A DNA stretch of 64,000 nt from Tubiluchus corallicola (lineage: Eukaryota > Priapulida > Priapulimorpha > Priapulimorphida > Tubiluchidae): the NCBI GenBank assembly GCA_030141605.1, contig JAQGDQ010000008.1, positions 889,501 through 953,500 of the forward strand, read 5' to 3'. Positions 12,517-27,500 of the stretch are shown here, piece by piece. The position numbers and the translations under genes are program-made. The notes beneath the pieces were generated by a model, which searched no databases, had not been told where the DNA came from, and was given only the letters and a program-made list of their open reading frames with translations. Each line of letters begins with the position of its first letter. Positions within the stretch are counted from its first letter, which is position 1.

Positions 12517-15500
12517 CTGTATTAAGATAAGTAATTATTTGCAAAAACAACTGAAACTAAAAATTATTAGCATATATGTGATGATAACATCTTAAGATAC
12601 TCCCATTCTTCAAGATACGTAACTTGCTCTTTTACATTCTAACAATGTTCTTTTACACAAATATATGTTCATTTCTTTCACGTTTAGTTACTGATGGGTA
12701 TATGGGTAGTATATTTCATTGCAAAGGTATTACAGCTTAAGTAACATTGTATATATTAATTCTACCGGTATATATATATATATAGCAGTAGAATTATATA
12801 TACCATTATATATATATCTTTTACCTCGAATCTTATATATATACATATGTATATATATAAGATTCGAGGCTACAGCTCCGACGACGCCACATTTGCGGCG
12901 ATCTATACATCAAACGAAAGGTCTCGATCTAGTGTCGTGCCATTGGGGGTTTATTTTCCGAATTGGGCCCACCGTGAGGAACGGGGGGCGAAAAACCACC
13001 AAAAATGGCCATTTTCAGCTGTTTTTTGCAAAACTTATACCTCTGAGATCTGGAGAATGGGAACGGGCCATGGATAGATAGCCCGTTCAGCAATGGGTGT
13101 AGTAGGCATATTTTGAATTCGCGAGATGGCCATGGCGTCCCGTAACGGGCGTTTTCCCGGACCCACCTCGCGATTTTTTCGAAACTTTGGTCAAACAGTA
13201 TGCGGAAAAAACGTTCTAGCAGCGCCAGGTGGGACTCTCGAAAGGAGATATATAGCTCTTTAGAAAGAGGAAGAACAGGGCTACACGATGATGTGGGCTA
13301 TATTTTAGGGCAGGTCCATCAAGATGAGTGCCGACGAGTTAATTAGATGTTCTATTTTTGGCAATTTTCGCTTGGAAAACTGCTGATGCAAAGCCATTGT
13401 TCTGACGTTATCCATTATACTCTGCTTATCTTATAACATTAATTCAGTAAAAGCTGCTGCTGCTGACTTCAGGTAAATAAACGAACACTAGGTGGAATGT
13501 TCGCGCATTGTTGATTATTAGTGTATTTATACGCAAAATTTTTTGTGGGGCCTTTGCTAGTAAAAAATTGATAAAAGTATACGCAAAGTACAATGGTAAA
13601 ATCAGTTTACTAGTAAAGATGAAACCACAATAAGTTCAAAAATAAGCCAATACTGAAAGTAACTTTGTGATCAGCCGTTAAGTATGTTCTATGCTGAAGT
13701 AGCACTTAAGTAATACTTAAGCAACAGCGACTTACCTTGCCAGCAGATACAAGCAAACCACGCAAAGTACTCGAGCCAATAGTCCTCGTACCAGTGATGC
13801 CCTCACCAGATGGCCGGTCCAGATCAAACATTGAGATGGAAGGGCAGAATAAGTCAGAGAAATGATGAAGCAAAACCTATTATTTAAGTATTTATTAGTA
13901 CACAAGTTGTACAAAAAAGACTTCGAAAATCTTCAAATTGTAAACAGACCTATTTCTATAACTCGCAATTGTGCAAATGATACTGTCATAAGTCTCCCAC
14001 TAGGTTCACTAATAAAAGCTGCAAATGGTACTGTTGTAAGGCCCCCACTAGGTCCACTAATAAAAGCTCCGTTTCTTGTACGCGAGCATTTGCAAAATTC
14101 TCATTAATCTCACCTGTATTGACCAAGATTGGATGTTGTATGATTATCTCTCCACTTTTAGTGTTATTTAAGTAAAGCCTACTTTCTCCACAAAAAAACT
14201 TCTACAGTTCTTGCAAACTAAGACTTTAGCTCTAAATGATATAAAGGGTGAACAACATTTTTTCGAATAAAACTTTGATGAAGTTTCTGATCTCTCATCC
14301 CATCTGCCATCCATCACTGTTCTGTTACACTGTTATTGAACGTTTTGTGGTTGCTAAAGTATTGGTGTCGTAACACATTTTGCTACCTACCTGTACTTCT
14401 ACTAGATCATACGTGTATATCTATAGTCCCAATGTTGGTTCTCTATTATCTAATGCACTATTTATGTGAATACATGTATTCTTTATTTTATGGATCTTGA
14501 CGTGTAGGGTGACAGAACTCTAGTACTGAAATAGCTACATGTTCAAATAAATCAATTAATGTGGATACTGTTGTATTGATTTGAACCCAACCAGTACCAG
14601 AGGTCAGCCAAACTAACACAAACCACACAAAAGCAATGTGACAGATTCAAGAAGATGAAAACTTTCCCAAACAACTGGGTCTATAAATGAATATAAAGGC
14701 ATATTTTATCTGTCGTAAGTTCATCACCATTACACACCAGTTCCGTTATCAGAAAATGAACAAGAAAAGTTTACATTATAAATCAAATGTTCGTAATATG
14801 CAGATACGTACTAAGCGATTCCGTAGAATGGGAATAAGAATATGTTCCAAATGCGGATACTCCATGGGTACTACAGTCGGTAAGCGAGTCGCATGTACTG
14901 GTTTACTAGTCGACCAAGCTAAGCTGTGTGCAGAACCACAAGCAACTCTATTGATCTTCCTTCCCTGCAAGTTTGGAATTTATAAAAATGTGAACAAATT
15001 CTAAGACAAAGCGGTCTAATTTGACGGTCTAAATTGAGCAGTTAACATAATACCAATTTTTTTACAAAATAAAAACACCTTTATTAAAGTGAGAAAAGTG
15101 TATGTAATGATAGTAATAAGTAATAAGGAAGTAATATAATGCAGCAATTCTTTTTGTAAAAAATAAAACATCAACATTTGAACAATAACAAAAAGTTTTC
15201 ATTAACGTCATAAGAAAGGTACTCTGCAAACTCTATTTAGAAAACACAGCAGAAGAAATAAATCCCAGGAAATGACTATGTTCCACCTTACTTATTTCAA
15301 AAGCACAACATTCTTCTTCTTATATACTAAATTTAAAAGTATGGCTATGTTCTACTATACTTACTTAAAAGCATGACTATGTTCTACTATAGTTTCAACT
15401 GACTGAAATTCTTATACTTCATAGTTTTAAAATTTACACACTACTGAAGAACGGCAGATGCAAAATCTTTCTAGATTTACAAAATAAACCAGCAAAAAAA

Positions 15501-18500
15501 TTTGTTACTATAAGCATGCATGAAAGATGTTTGTTTTCTTTAAAGCTCTACTTAACTTCAGTACAGACAATAACCTGTTCTGCTATAGTTTCTTAAAAAA
15601 CATGACAATGTTCTACTGTACTCACTTGTAAAGCAGTTACTAATCGAGGTCGTGGTATAGCATTAGTTGTACTGTCTCCTAACTGTCCTTCATCATTATC
15701 ACCCCAAGTGTACACTTCTCCTTGATCTGTACAGACTATGCAGTGCAAAGAACCAGTAGCAATACTAATCACATGTTTCCCTTGTAAAGCAGTGACTCTT
15801 CTCGGTCTACGAACATGGTCATCTGCCCCATGGCCCAACCGATGATAATCTCCTTTTCCCCTACACAAACAAACAGCATCTTGTGTTATTAAGCTTTGAG
15901 GGCTAACTACGTTGTCAAAAATACTGTTGACCAGTTAAAGTCAAAAATGATTTCATTATATACAAACGTATTAGCTTATTTGAACAAAAAAACGATTACT
16001 TATTTATTTTAGAATACAATGTAGCAGTTTGAAAGTCAGAATCTATCAATCACTTCTAAGGCCTACATATTGTAGATGTTCATAACAGGATGGGAACTCA
16101 GCTTATTATCAAGGATAGTCATCTAAGGTGAGACATTGTGCACGGGAATTGAATGTGTGTTAGCCACGTGTAGATGCTTACATATCCTCCCTCAGTAAGG
16201 TTAATAGCCAGAGGCTCAGCTTTCTTAGCAATTACTTAGTAACCAAGCTCCATGTTGCTTGACTTCGGTTGGTAGGTGCTCACAGTGACTAACATTTTCT
16301 CAGTCTCATGCTGACGTTTATACAGACCCAAGTACTGTACATGTTAATATTACTAAAAGAAGTGTGTGTGTGCAGCGAGTGCCTTTCTTACCACGTATAA
16401 ACACTTCCGTTTCTTGTTAATGCCATGGAAAACTGTGATCCACATTCCACTTTAATCACACCTACGCCCTCCAGTGCTTCAATCTTCATAGGTACTTTGC
16501 AACCATCACTGCCGCCACGACCTAGTTTGCCATAGTCACCATCACCCCACGACCAAACGTTGACATCATCAGTAATACACAGAGTTTGAGCATCGCCACT
16601 TCCGCAGGCAACATCAATGACACGGAAACTTCTCAGTGCCTCCACCTGACAGTAGAACCACAGATTACAATAAGGAAAAGACAAGTTTGCACTAACTGTT
16701 TCTATAGCAATTACATGCACATACTATAAAAAAGTATAAAAGTCACTTCTTCTGTACGGAGAAGAATTTGGCAGCTCACCAAAGTAACAAGTGACTGAAT
16801 ATAAACTTATGTAAAATGTTAATAACCACTAGTAAATTGGCAAAATTCTGAAATTTTGGACCTTGGTTGATGCAACTTCACTATGTAATGGCACATGAAA
16901 TATAAAAAGTAATTAGTAATGAATGAATTAGTACTAACACCAAGAAAAGTTTAACTAAAAAACATGCCTATTACATGGAGAAGAATTGCCATGAATATAA
17001 GTTTGGATTAGAAAGCTTTGAAAATTTACCCAAAGCCATATTAACAACACCCTCTGTTAATTAAAAAGCAGGTAAAAGACTTGTAACACTTACCAGCTTA
17101 GGTTTATACTGATCTTCTGAGTCACCGTGTCCAAGGCGACCGTACCTGCCCTTGCCCCAAGTGAACAACTCCCCGGCTGCAGTAACGCAAGCACTGTGAG
17201 CTCCTCCTGCTGCTACATCGACAATCTCTGTGCCGCGCAGAGACTCAATCACACGGGGACGATCGCATGGGCTGAAAAATTCAACATCAATAATGTTATA
17301 TATAAAAGAAATGACAGCCATTAGGAAATTAAAATCGTATTTATCATAAATTTTGGCTTTGCTAATATTAAGTTGCCATTTAAAATTATTTATTGACGAA
17401 AATGGATGCTTCATCAATCTCCGTTGATTTCATAAAAAATGGACTATGGAAAATTCTAACACGAAGCAACAGTAGCAAGAGAAATTTGAAAAATCCTAAT
17501 TTTGTTAATTAATTATGACTGTGATTCCCAGAATTGTAAGGATTTGAACCCGAGGCCTGGAATCGTACTCCCACGCTGTACCACCTGAGCTAGTCCACAA
17601 TGTTCCAGTGTCTCCATTCTCCAACTCATTACCCACAATGGGTAATAATTTGTAAAATAAACCGCACATGGTTTTACAATTCCGGCAATCACAGTTATAA
17701 TTAATTAATGATACTGCCATCTAATATGGGAAAATAGCAAACCCTAATTTTGGTGCTAATTCTGGACTAAACTTCATGAAAACTGAGAGGAATGTTCACA
17801 AGTCAGAACGCTACCAAATCAATGAGTAACATCGTTTTTGTAACTTTTTACAGGATCAGTTTGTGGCAAAAACCTTCGATCTTAGTGTTCAGTGAAGATG
17901 CAAGATCATTTATTAGCAGATCAAACTTATGATAAACACATTTAAAAAATAATGTTAGTTTAAAATTTAACTAACAGCTGAATGAAGGTAACGACAACAA
18001 ACTTAGAAGATGTTGATTTTTCAGTATTGGTATTAACAGACCTTCAAAAATGGTTGACTGGATTAAGTATAGTGCTTTGAAACATCAATATTATCAAAGG
18101 CATTACGAATAGTACCAGCTGTGCTGTACCAAGGAGTGCAAACAAACAAAATTGTTAGAACAACACCAGGCAAATAATGTCTGGACTAATTTCCATGTAG
18201 TATTGACGACAATGTAGGGTATCATACCTAAACTGTATACTAAGATATAACATTAAAAATACGCATTTATAAAAGCAGCAATACTAGGTACAAAAGCACT
18301 AAATCAGAAAATGGCAGTGGATACTTATTAAAATGATGGTAGTGAAAGCACCAGAATCTAGCTAATTATCTAGATAATGCTTTGAGATGAGATAATGAAA
18401 ATGCCTAGCCACATTATGTATATATATTCCAAAGAATAATCAAACTAAGGCTGTATTGACACAAAATCACCCAAAGGCATTTTTTCTATTAATCACCCAT

Positions 18501-21500
18501 CCATCACTAATCAGGATCAATATTGCTTAATTTTAAGTTCAAAGTACACATTGTATGCTTCAGGCACTCACCCTCCCCAATTAAAGAAGAACCTCACCTT
18601 CTATTTCCATGTCCGAGTTTTCCATCTTCACCCTCTCCCCAAGTGTACACTTCCCCATCTGCTGAGAGCGCCAAACAATGTTTGCCTCCCGAGTTGACAG
18701 CAACTTTCTTGATAAACACATGTTGAATGCTTTCCAACAGCGCAGGAGTGGACAAGGAATCAGTACCTCCTGCTCCTAATCGACCGCCAGCTCCATAACC
18801 GGTAGCAAACACCTAAATGATGAAAAGAATTTGTTTAGTATAAGCTTAAATTGGCTACGGAAAATGTTAATATCTGATTTACGCTGGGAAAATTCACCTG
18901 GAACAGTATCAGTTTTTGTTACTGTGGTCAGTGTGTCAGAATAAAGCCCCTTTAAAAGAAAACCAGACGATTGTGTAAACATTAGTTCAGAATAAAGAAT
19001 GCTCTATAATATTGAAAACTACAACAGCTTTTTCAAATCAAAGCTTAGATTAAATAATAATTACCTCGATACTCAAAATTTTGTTAAACTTTCAAAGTTA
19101 CGTGCGGCTCAGTGAATCTACTAAGATTGGCAATGGCACCTTTTTCTCACACTGGTGTGGCCGACAAATAGAAGGCGGTACCGTGATAACCATGATGATG
19201 AACTGCACTGTTAGTTCTGACGTCATATGACATAGAGCCCATTTTCCTGACATCACGCGTTTAAGCAGTAACACTTACGCAAACGTGCTTGACGCACAAG
19301 GGAAGATGCCTACCATTGCACAAACTGTGGTTAGTTTCTGACGGAACTTTTATAGACAAGAAAATGTATATTTTGGACAGTAATTTAAAATGAGATTGAG
19401 TCTAAACAATCGTCCCGTTTCCTTTAAGCCAGGGATGTGATTAGTGACCTGAGCCATGCACCCAAAGTTTCAGCAATCAAGTTCCAACTTTCCAACTTAT
19501 GATATATACTCTTCCATGCTTTATCATTCAATACCATGTCGACAATATGCAGTAAAATTACTATCAGCATTAGTAGTACCAGTATATAAAAGAAACACAT
19601 TTTCTAAGTTTTGTTTATTATTTACTTACAAAATTACTGAAATATTTATCCAAATAACTACTATCCCAGTAGAATCCTTATTGGGGATTCTTAAGTTGTT
19701 GCCCAGTTAATGCATGAAGTAGGGGTGCTCTTAACAGTAATGTCCCCACAAGCTAAAAAACAGTATTACATTTCAGGGTGCACTCTTATTGTCATATTAA
19801 CGATACAACATTGTTAAATGGAGGCAACTGCTGGGAAATTCATTTATGAACAACATATTACAGACCTTACCAACCAAGTAATATTGCCTGTATGTTTACA
19901 ATTAAATCTGTGACACTATGACATGCAATATGATCACGTAAACTTACATTATCCATCTTTCAACTATTTTAGAACCATAGCATTTCTTATAACAAAGAAA
20001 CAAACATGTGTGTTGCACTTATACCTTTCCATCTGCAGTAACTGCAAACAAGGTTTGCTCTCCACCTATAAGTTGAACAGGTCGCAGTGCTGCTACACCA
20101 TCACAAGGGGTCGGGATTTTAACTTTTGCACCTTCAATACCACCCAGCTGGCCACGATGATTGTGTCCCCAGCCGTATATTGTTCCACTTCCGCCCCAGG
20201 ACAGTGTCCAGTCATCTGGTTGCCTAGCAGCAGAATTTTGTTATAAGTTTGACTTATTAACTAAAACTTATCAAACAGAATAACAAATCAAAATACCAAA
20301 TGACAAAAATACATTTTAGCAAAGAGACTACCGAAAACACCATTCAGAACAGGAAAGAGCTGACACCGGTGCAAAGGATTTAAAAGCTGCTCTAGGGAGA
20401 GGTTATTAACCAAAATAAACCTGCTTTACTTAGATGATCAAAATTTATTATTACAACTTTAATCATTTTCTCACACATTTTGGCATGGCCCCAGTATTTA
20501 CTGACACAGCATACTGGATGTAGATGATTGTAGCAAGGCCAAAACCTAGATCATTATCAAAGATAATCTTTAAAGATGAGAAGCTGAAGAAACTGAGGTA
20601 TTTCAAACACTTGTGCATGCTTAATAATCTTCTCTCAATGAGGTATATAGCCATAATAGTATGACAAACGGAAACAGTCCAATTTAACACTCTCAAAGGG
20701 AAATTACAGATTTTAAGCAAAATGAAAATCTCACTCACAAAATTTTCCAAATAAGAAAGCAAAAAAAACAATTACCCAGCACCTTTAACTAATGTACTAT
20801 ATTAGCTATTTTCTCAGATTTCCTAATTTAAATTTAAAATTTCTCAGTTGTTTTAAAGCCTAGCAATTTGCTCATTTTTTGCCAAGCAAGACCCTGTCGT
20901 TACCTTGACAACCATAACACCAGTTCCTCATCTTGCTCTTGTTTAAAAAGGGAGTGACTCTCATGCCGACGATCCACTTCTTCCAGAGGACACATTTCTT
21001 GAATTTTTCTGTAAACCTTCAAACAAATTTTGACAATTAATCTTTGTCATAAGTAAAGAACTTTTATAATGTGAATTTCATCACAGTGAACATAAGAGAC
21101 CTGCATAAATTTATGACAACAAATTTGCAGAATTTATGCACTGCTTCACATCCTTATAATTAGCTGCTTGTCTAACTGGAATGTAATGCACACCACCAAT
21201 TGTATTATTATGTATAATTATAATATTTTGGAAACAAAACAAAAAATTACCCATGTAATACAGAACTGCTAGGAACATGATCAAGATTGAACTGAAAATT
21301 CAATTGCTCTACCTTTGAAACGCTATAAATCCTCCTCCAAATATTGTTTTGTACATGGTATTTCAAATGTTTAAAAAAATTAGGTTGACAGGATTTAGCA
21401 AATGCCGACAGGAGAAATCCACATAGCTCTCAAAAATTCTAAATATTCTTATTCCACCTACAGTGAGCAGACACTGCAACCATTACCGATTTTGCTGTAG

Positions 21501-24500
21501 TCGTGTCACGTACCATCAAAGTTAATATAACAAACATATATACGTCAGATAATATGGAATCTTCACATCAAATGTGGCCTGGCAATTTACACTAATCAGC
21601 CACATAAAACAACTAGTAGCAAGGAACGAAATATTAAAAGTCTAAAATCTCAGTGTCACGTTAATTTACATCTGAATTTATGACAGTTTTTTCAAAAACT
21701 ACAAACATTTTTTACAGAAATTTTACAAATTTGCAAACGATGTTAAAAAAATTGTAAAGGCCCAGAATCAAGCAGTTGGTAACTATCTTGAGCAGTAATC
21801 TTCCAAAAAAAAAGAAATCTACCTCTTCGCAGAATGCAGTAGGTAGCTGTACCCTCTTATCTAGGGAGTTGGCTACCCTAGCCGCCATGCAGTACCTCCT
21901 AAACCATGCCCACTTGTGCTGATCGGTACAGCAACGCAATGAATCAAGTCTAATGTCACATGCTAAAGCAACCAGTACCTAAACAAGTTATAAAGTATAT
22001 GAAGAGATCAGAAATTGATAGTGTCATTGTAAAATCACAAATACTGTGAAAATCTTAATTGTGTTAGTACGCAATTTTACTACTTATGTCGCAAGTGCAA
22101 AGAACTAGTAATTAAAATTAATGAATTGTATTACAACTACTGATAGTAAAAAGCTATAATCACTTTGATTGAAAAAATGGGTTCAGAGTCCAGGCATTGA
22201 AGTGTTATATCCATAATTACTGACCTTGAAAAAAGGACTGTGCATCAGTTGCTTTCCTCCGCGGACTATAGGATCTTCGTATTCAAACTGACGAAGCAAC
22301 GCTTCTGGCAGGCTCTTCACTAGCGATGTCAGAGCTGAACCGCTGATAGACTATTAAGCAAAAATACATTTCGCAGACAACAATTGAAACAATTATAACC
22401 AGACTCAATAAAAATGAGGAATTTCTGTCAAATCACTGCGGAACTATTACTAATATAGACAGTTTTTGGCATGTCACACATTCAATTTTGTCTATTTTCT
22501 ATACAGCCAGTTGTTGACTTACGACCACAATTCTGAGTGACAGGTTATAAAGTGATATGGACATGAGTCGGACGTGTATCACGAAGAAATATCATATACA
22601 AGTATCATTTGCTTTACATTGTTGTTTATACTATTCTTATATACTCTATGCTGAGGTCATAAAATCTGTAAGTTATAAGTTGCACAGGATGTAAGTCCAT
22701 GAGTGTCTGTACTACACTAAGCAAAAAACACACAAAACATAGCAAAAGCACTCACATATTGTTTATTGGAATCCACCAGCGATCCAGACAGTGTATCTAT
22801 AATGTTAATGTTTAATCCACTGGTCACCAGCTGGCGTAGTCGTTGCAGAGCCCACATACGCTGACCTGCTCCTAAAAAAACATGGTTGATAACAAAAAAC
22901 TAAAGCACAACCAAACATTGCATCAAAAAGATGTCAATTGTACAGGATGTATATATAAAAGAATTTTTAAATAAATAAAATGTCTACCTAAAGAACTCAA
23001 TTGGGCACATGCGGCTAGTGCAGCTGCTAGACGGGATATAATGTTCTTGTCCAAACTATCTTCCAACTTGAAGTCCAACAAGCAAGTTACAAGGTCTATG
23101 GATGGCCGAGACAGCACAGAGCGGTCCGAAAGTAGCTCTTTTGGCGTCGCAGCTGGCATGACGGGATAGACGGTAAACTTCCAACCCCAGCCATTGACGG
23201 AGCCATCACTGACAAACTTCCACCGGAGTTCATCTCCAGGAATCCGGAGCTCTTGTGACCAATCGGCCCATTCCTGCCCTGTATGCAAGAAGATGTTTGC
23301 GAGTTTAACTGCTTATATCTACAAATTGTTTACTTATTAAAGGTAAAAATGGTATACTGATTATAATATTATCATAGCGGCTAAACAATTGCTCAACAAC
23401 TTACAAACAAAGTGATTTTTACATCTAGCTGTTATGACAATTTCCAATTATTGACTCGCTTGGTGAAATTAACCAGAATTATTTTTGCTTAATTTTTTGC
23501 GAAATGTCTTTACACGTTACTGAGATTAAGTTAAATACAAAAAACATCTGATACGGGCTACTCTCATTCAAATGTACACAAAAACTGTCAATAATAGACT
23601 CAAATAAAATTGATCTATATTATTGCTTCACGTGCTTCGATACGACACTTTTGACACGAAACGATACAGCAATGAGCTTTTACGACTTTTATGTCATACT
23701 GGTTCACTCAAATGCTCTAATATACGTAACAACAATCGTGTTAAGTACCGTTTTGTTTGTAAGCAGGAACGTTTATCATATGCTAATATGCTAGCCTAGT
23801 GGTTTGCTTTGACCCACAGGTCCACTTGTTACGCAAGAATTTTTGGGAGCTAAACATTTAAACACTTGCCTAGCTGTTTGCTTTTGAAGCTCTGGGTGTC
23901 TTTCCCAGAAAGTTTAGTCAGTTAGCTGTTATGCCAGGGATGCAGGTATAGTACAATAAGTACGTCACAATAAGACACCACCAACAGTTCAAGCTAAGCA
24001 CTTAGTATTTTGCGAGAATTTGTGCATCACACAGTAACAGATTTTCAATGTTTTTTCATTATGTGAATTTTCTGACCCAACAGGCAAAAAAAATGAAGGA
24101 GCCGACCTTGGACGTATTTTTGTAGTTTTTGTAATTAAACAAACTTGCGTGAATTAGAAAAGTAAACATTTTTATTTTATTTTTTATTAAATCACTTTAT
24201 AAGTTAATATATTTAAGGACTACATAGGAATTTAGGCATTACTTCGTTTCTAAAATTCATTAAAAGGCTTTGCAGTGCATACTAAGCTGATAATTCATAG
24301 TTCTATAATGGTAACACCACATCTGTAGGAATAACAGATTCAGTCGATTAATTGGGTCAAAACACTTCCATCCCAAAGTAAGTCTATTAAGCAATGCCTA
24401 CTGTACAACAAATCATAGTTAAAAGAAAAGCCGTTAAGCGATAACTTACTGTATTTTAAAAGTTGAAACATTTACTTATAAACTAAAACTTTTTATCAAA

Positions 24501-27500
24501 AATTCAGTCAGGCTTATTACAATTATATATGATCAATATTGGCACTAAAACGTACTGCACAAGGAGATTTTTAATGCTTCCAAAGCTACAGTCGAAAGAT
24601 AATTATTGTCATGAAAAAGCAATAGAAAATTAGCAAGTTAGCAGAAGCAAAGTTAGAAACAGGTAGACATTGTCAGTCACCTGAACGAACTGCTACTGTC
24701 CTTCCGGATGCATCCATTAAAGTTAGCGGATCGTGTCTGCGTTCTGTAGAACATCTCCTGTCAAACTCCACCCTCAGTGCTTCAGCTCCGGGCAAATGCA
24801 CTCGACCCTGCAAAATAACAAACATTGAGACAGTTACAAGTATAATGAGCTTACACTTATATCAACTCCATCACATATAAGCTTTTAATAAGTTAGCAGT
24901 GCCATTTTGATCTCATCGAATTGCACTTAGTAATTTTACCTGCAGGGATAAATCATCAGTGTAGGGATGATTACTCTCCTGAACAACAGGCTGAGGAACA
25001 ACTCGGGTCGTCTCTATATCAGAGGCAACGTCTTCCAACTCTGTCACACAAAGTTCTAGCAACATCTCAGCAACCTACAAGAAAACAATAACTGAATCAT
25101 GCTTTACGTTATCCTCTAATTTTACCAGAATTAAACAAATATAATACAATGAAAATATGCAGGGATAAAGCAGACCTTACGAGACAGAGGTAGTTATTTG
25201 CACAAAGAAGCTCCAAACTAAATCAGAAAACATAGCTTACTGGAAGTTGGGTTTTTCCAAGAATAGTCAACATGCCGGATATGGCTTCTTTACCACAGTT
25301 TCCGGCACGTCTGGCAACGGCTAGCTTAAGTAGATCAACTAAAACTCGTGCATCATCAACAGTCAACTTCTTTGTAAACTCATCTAGGGTATCAGTGCGA
25401 TGTAGGCCAGGTGTTTCTTTACTCGTAACCTAACATTTTAAAGCAAAAATTATGAAGTTGAATTTATTTCCACAATCAAGAAATAGCTAAATTCGATTAT
25501 AATGCAAATATTTCGTTGCTCACATAAAATACCTTACGTTTTTCAATGCATTAAATAATAAGTTTAACTGTGAGGATACAGCAAATGAAGATAAGCCACA
25601 TTGAAGCTGGTCAGCGAATGAAGGGTGACAGTGAGTTCAATTTTTTAGAGTTCACCTCTTTGAAAGAAGCTCCATACAAAACCAAAACATGGCTAAGATG
25701 CCTCTGCTATTTCGATATATCATTAAGGACGAGCTACGTTAATAACGAGCTATGTACTGGTACCGCCACAATCAAAACAACCATGAACAAATGAATCACT
25801 ATATTGAATTTCTGTTCACCAAAAACAATTATGTTACATTTAAAGCAACAATCATAGACAAATAAATTGTCTATAGAAGCATAAAAAAGAGAGCATTAAA
25901 AACCTATAGAGACAATAACAGCAAAAATAAGACTCAATTGCATATGTTACTCTCAAGATTTAACAGTCTCAAGTTTGTGCTTTTTTTAATCAACCAGCCA
26001 CTTAGAAACGGTTTTCTTTGTGGTCAGCCAGTCCACCAATTAGGACCGGCACTGTATTACTTTCGTGGTCAACACAATACAGTGATTGCCCAGCTATTTC
26101 CCTTGTTCCGAATCTACAGCTGTAAAGCTTTTTTAAATCAATAAGTAAATGTGCTTTTACACAAAACAGCATAAACTGCAAAGGCCAAGATCAGCCTTTC
26201 AGTTTTGCTAAACAGCATTTAAGGTTGCCACAAGCATGAATTGTTTGAAAATCACAAATAAGATTGGACCAAAATAATGCTCATAACCAAACCTGTTCTG
26301 TAGTTAGCTGGGAGGCCATGAAACTAGCAGCGGACAGTGACGATATTGAACTACCAGTTAGTGATGGCATGGACATAATTGAACTGGTCATGGATTGTAC
26401 CATAAGCGGCTTTGCAGATGCTTCAGCTACTGGATGCTAAAACAAAATAACAATTAATAAGAATCGTGTGTAACCAGGGTAATTTAACACATTTAAATAC
26501 AGTTGGGCAATGGTCATTTCGCGAGATGATTTACACAAAATTTTTGAACCACTTAATAATGTTAAACCCATACTGCATGTCTAAATGAGAGTCGTATGAA
26601 CGAGAATAACAATAAAACACACAAGTAAATTGTTACATATTAAACTAAAGTACTTTCATCTAACAAAACCATGTAAACAAGGATTGATACAGGATTACTT
26701 TGTCTCGACACCTCTTTACTTAAACATCACATACTTGTTTGAAGCAAAACAGTTGTATTTAAGAAAATACCATATCTCCTGCAGCTTTGCTGCATGATGG
26801 CTCTTTATGCATATCAGAATCGAAAACTTCATCAACAGGTAAACTGTGAGCATCAAAAACACTAGGCGACGTATATTCACCCGGACTCACAGGTGTGGTG
26901 CTACGAGGAGGCTGCTGTTGCAAGGTAGCATCTGTGATGCTGACTGCAGTTTGTAGTGGCATTAAAGCATTGACAACTGCATCCCTAAAATAAACAAGAG
27001 GTGGATGAAGCGGCGGTTCGGACAATCGTATTTAAAAGCTTAAGTACTACTATGAATTATAACACAAACCAAAAGCTAAACACCAATTCTATTAGAATTT
27101 TAAGCAAAATTTCCAGGGCAATTTTTGAAGTCAAAATATATATTTTAAAGCATTAAAACTATTCATTTCAATATCAGTATTTAACAAAAAACTAAGATCT
27201 AAATGAAAAAATACAGTACAATAGAAAGAACAGAATAAGAATACAGAAAAGAATGCCATTCACGATTTGACATGTCAAAAAACAAATGATTTGTGGTTAA
27301 CTAAATTATATTTAATTATAGTGACACATGAAACAAATCCACTACTTGGCACAAATAATTTGCTATGTTGTGTACATTTGTCTTGCTCCATTTTCTGCTG
27401 TTTTATATTATTGGATTCAATGGTAAATTTTGAAACAATTCGACTACCTGGCATAATTAATCTGCAATTCTGCATTTGTCCCAGTGCCTGCTGCTTTGCA

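Noticed and set aside
12719-13081. 120-residue open frame across the palindrome-rich island
   Set aside because: It begins in TA-repeat low-complexity sequence, resembles no domain, and simply spans the GC-richer island, where stops are rarer.
17533-17601. Functional tRNA-Arg(ACG) on the - strand
   Set aside because: D-arm and T-arm mismatches and position inside an inverted-repeat element point to a tRNA-derived relic.
19215-19225. CRE-type TGACGTCA regulatory site
   Set aside because: A single octamer in a large intron without conservation or neighbouring sites; chance cannot be excluded.
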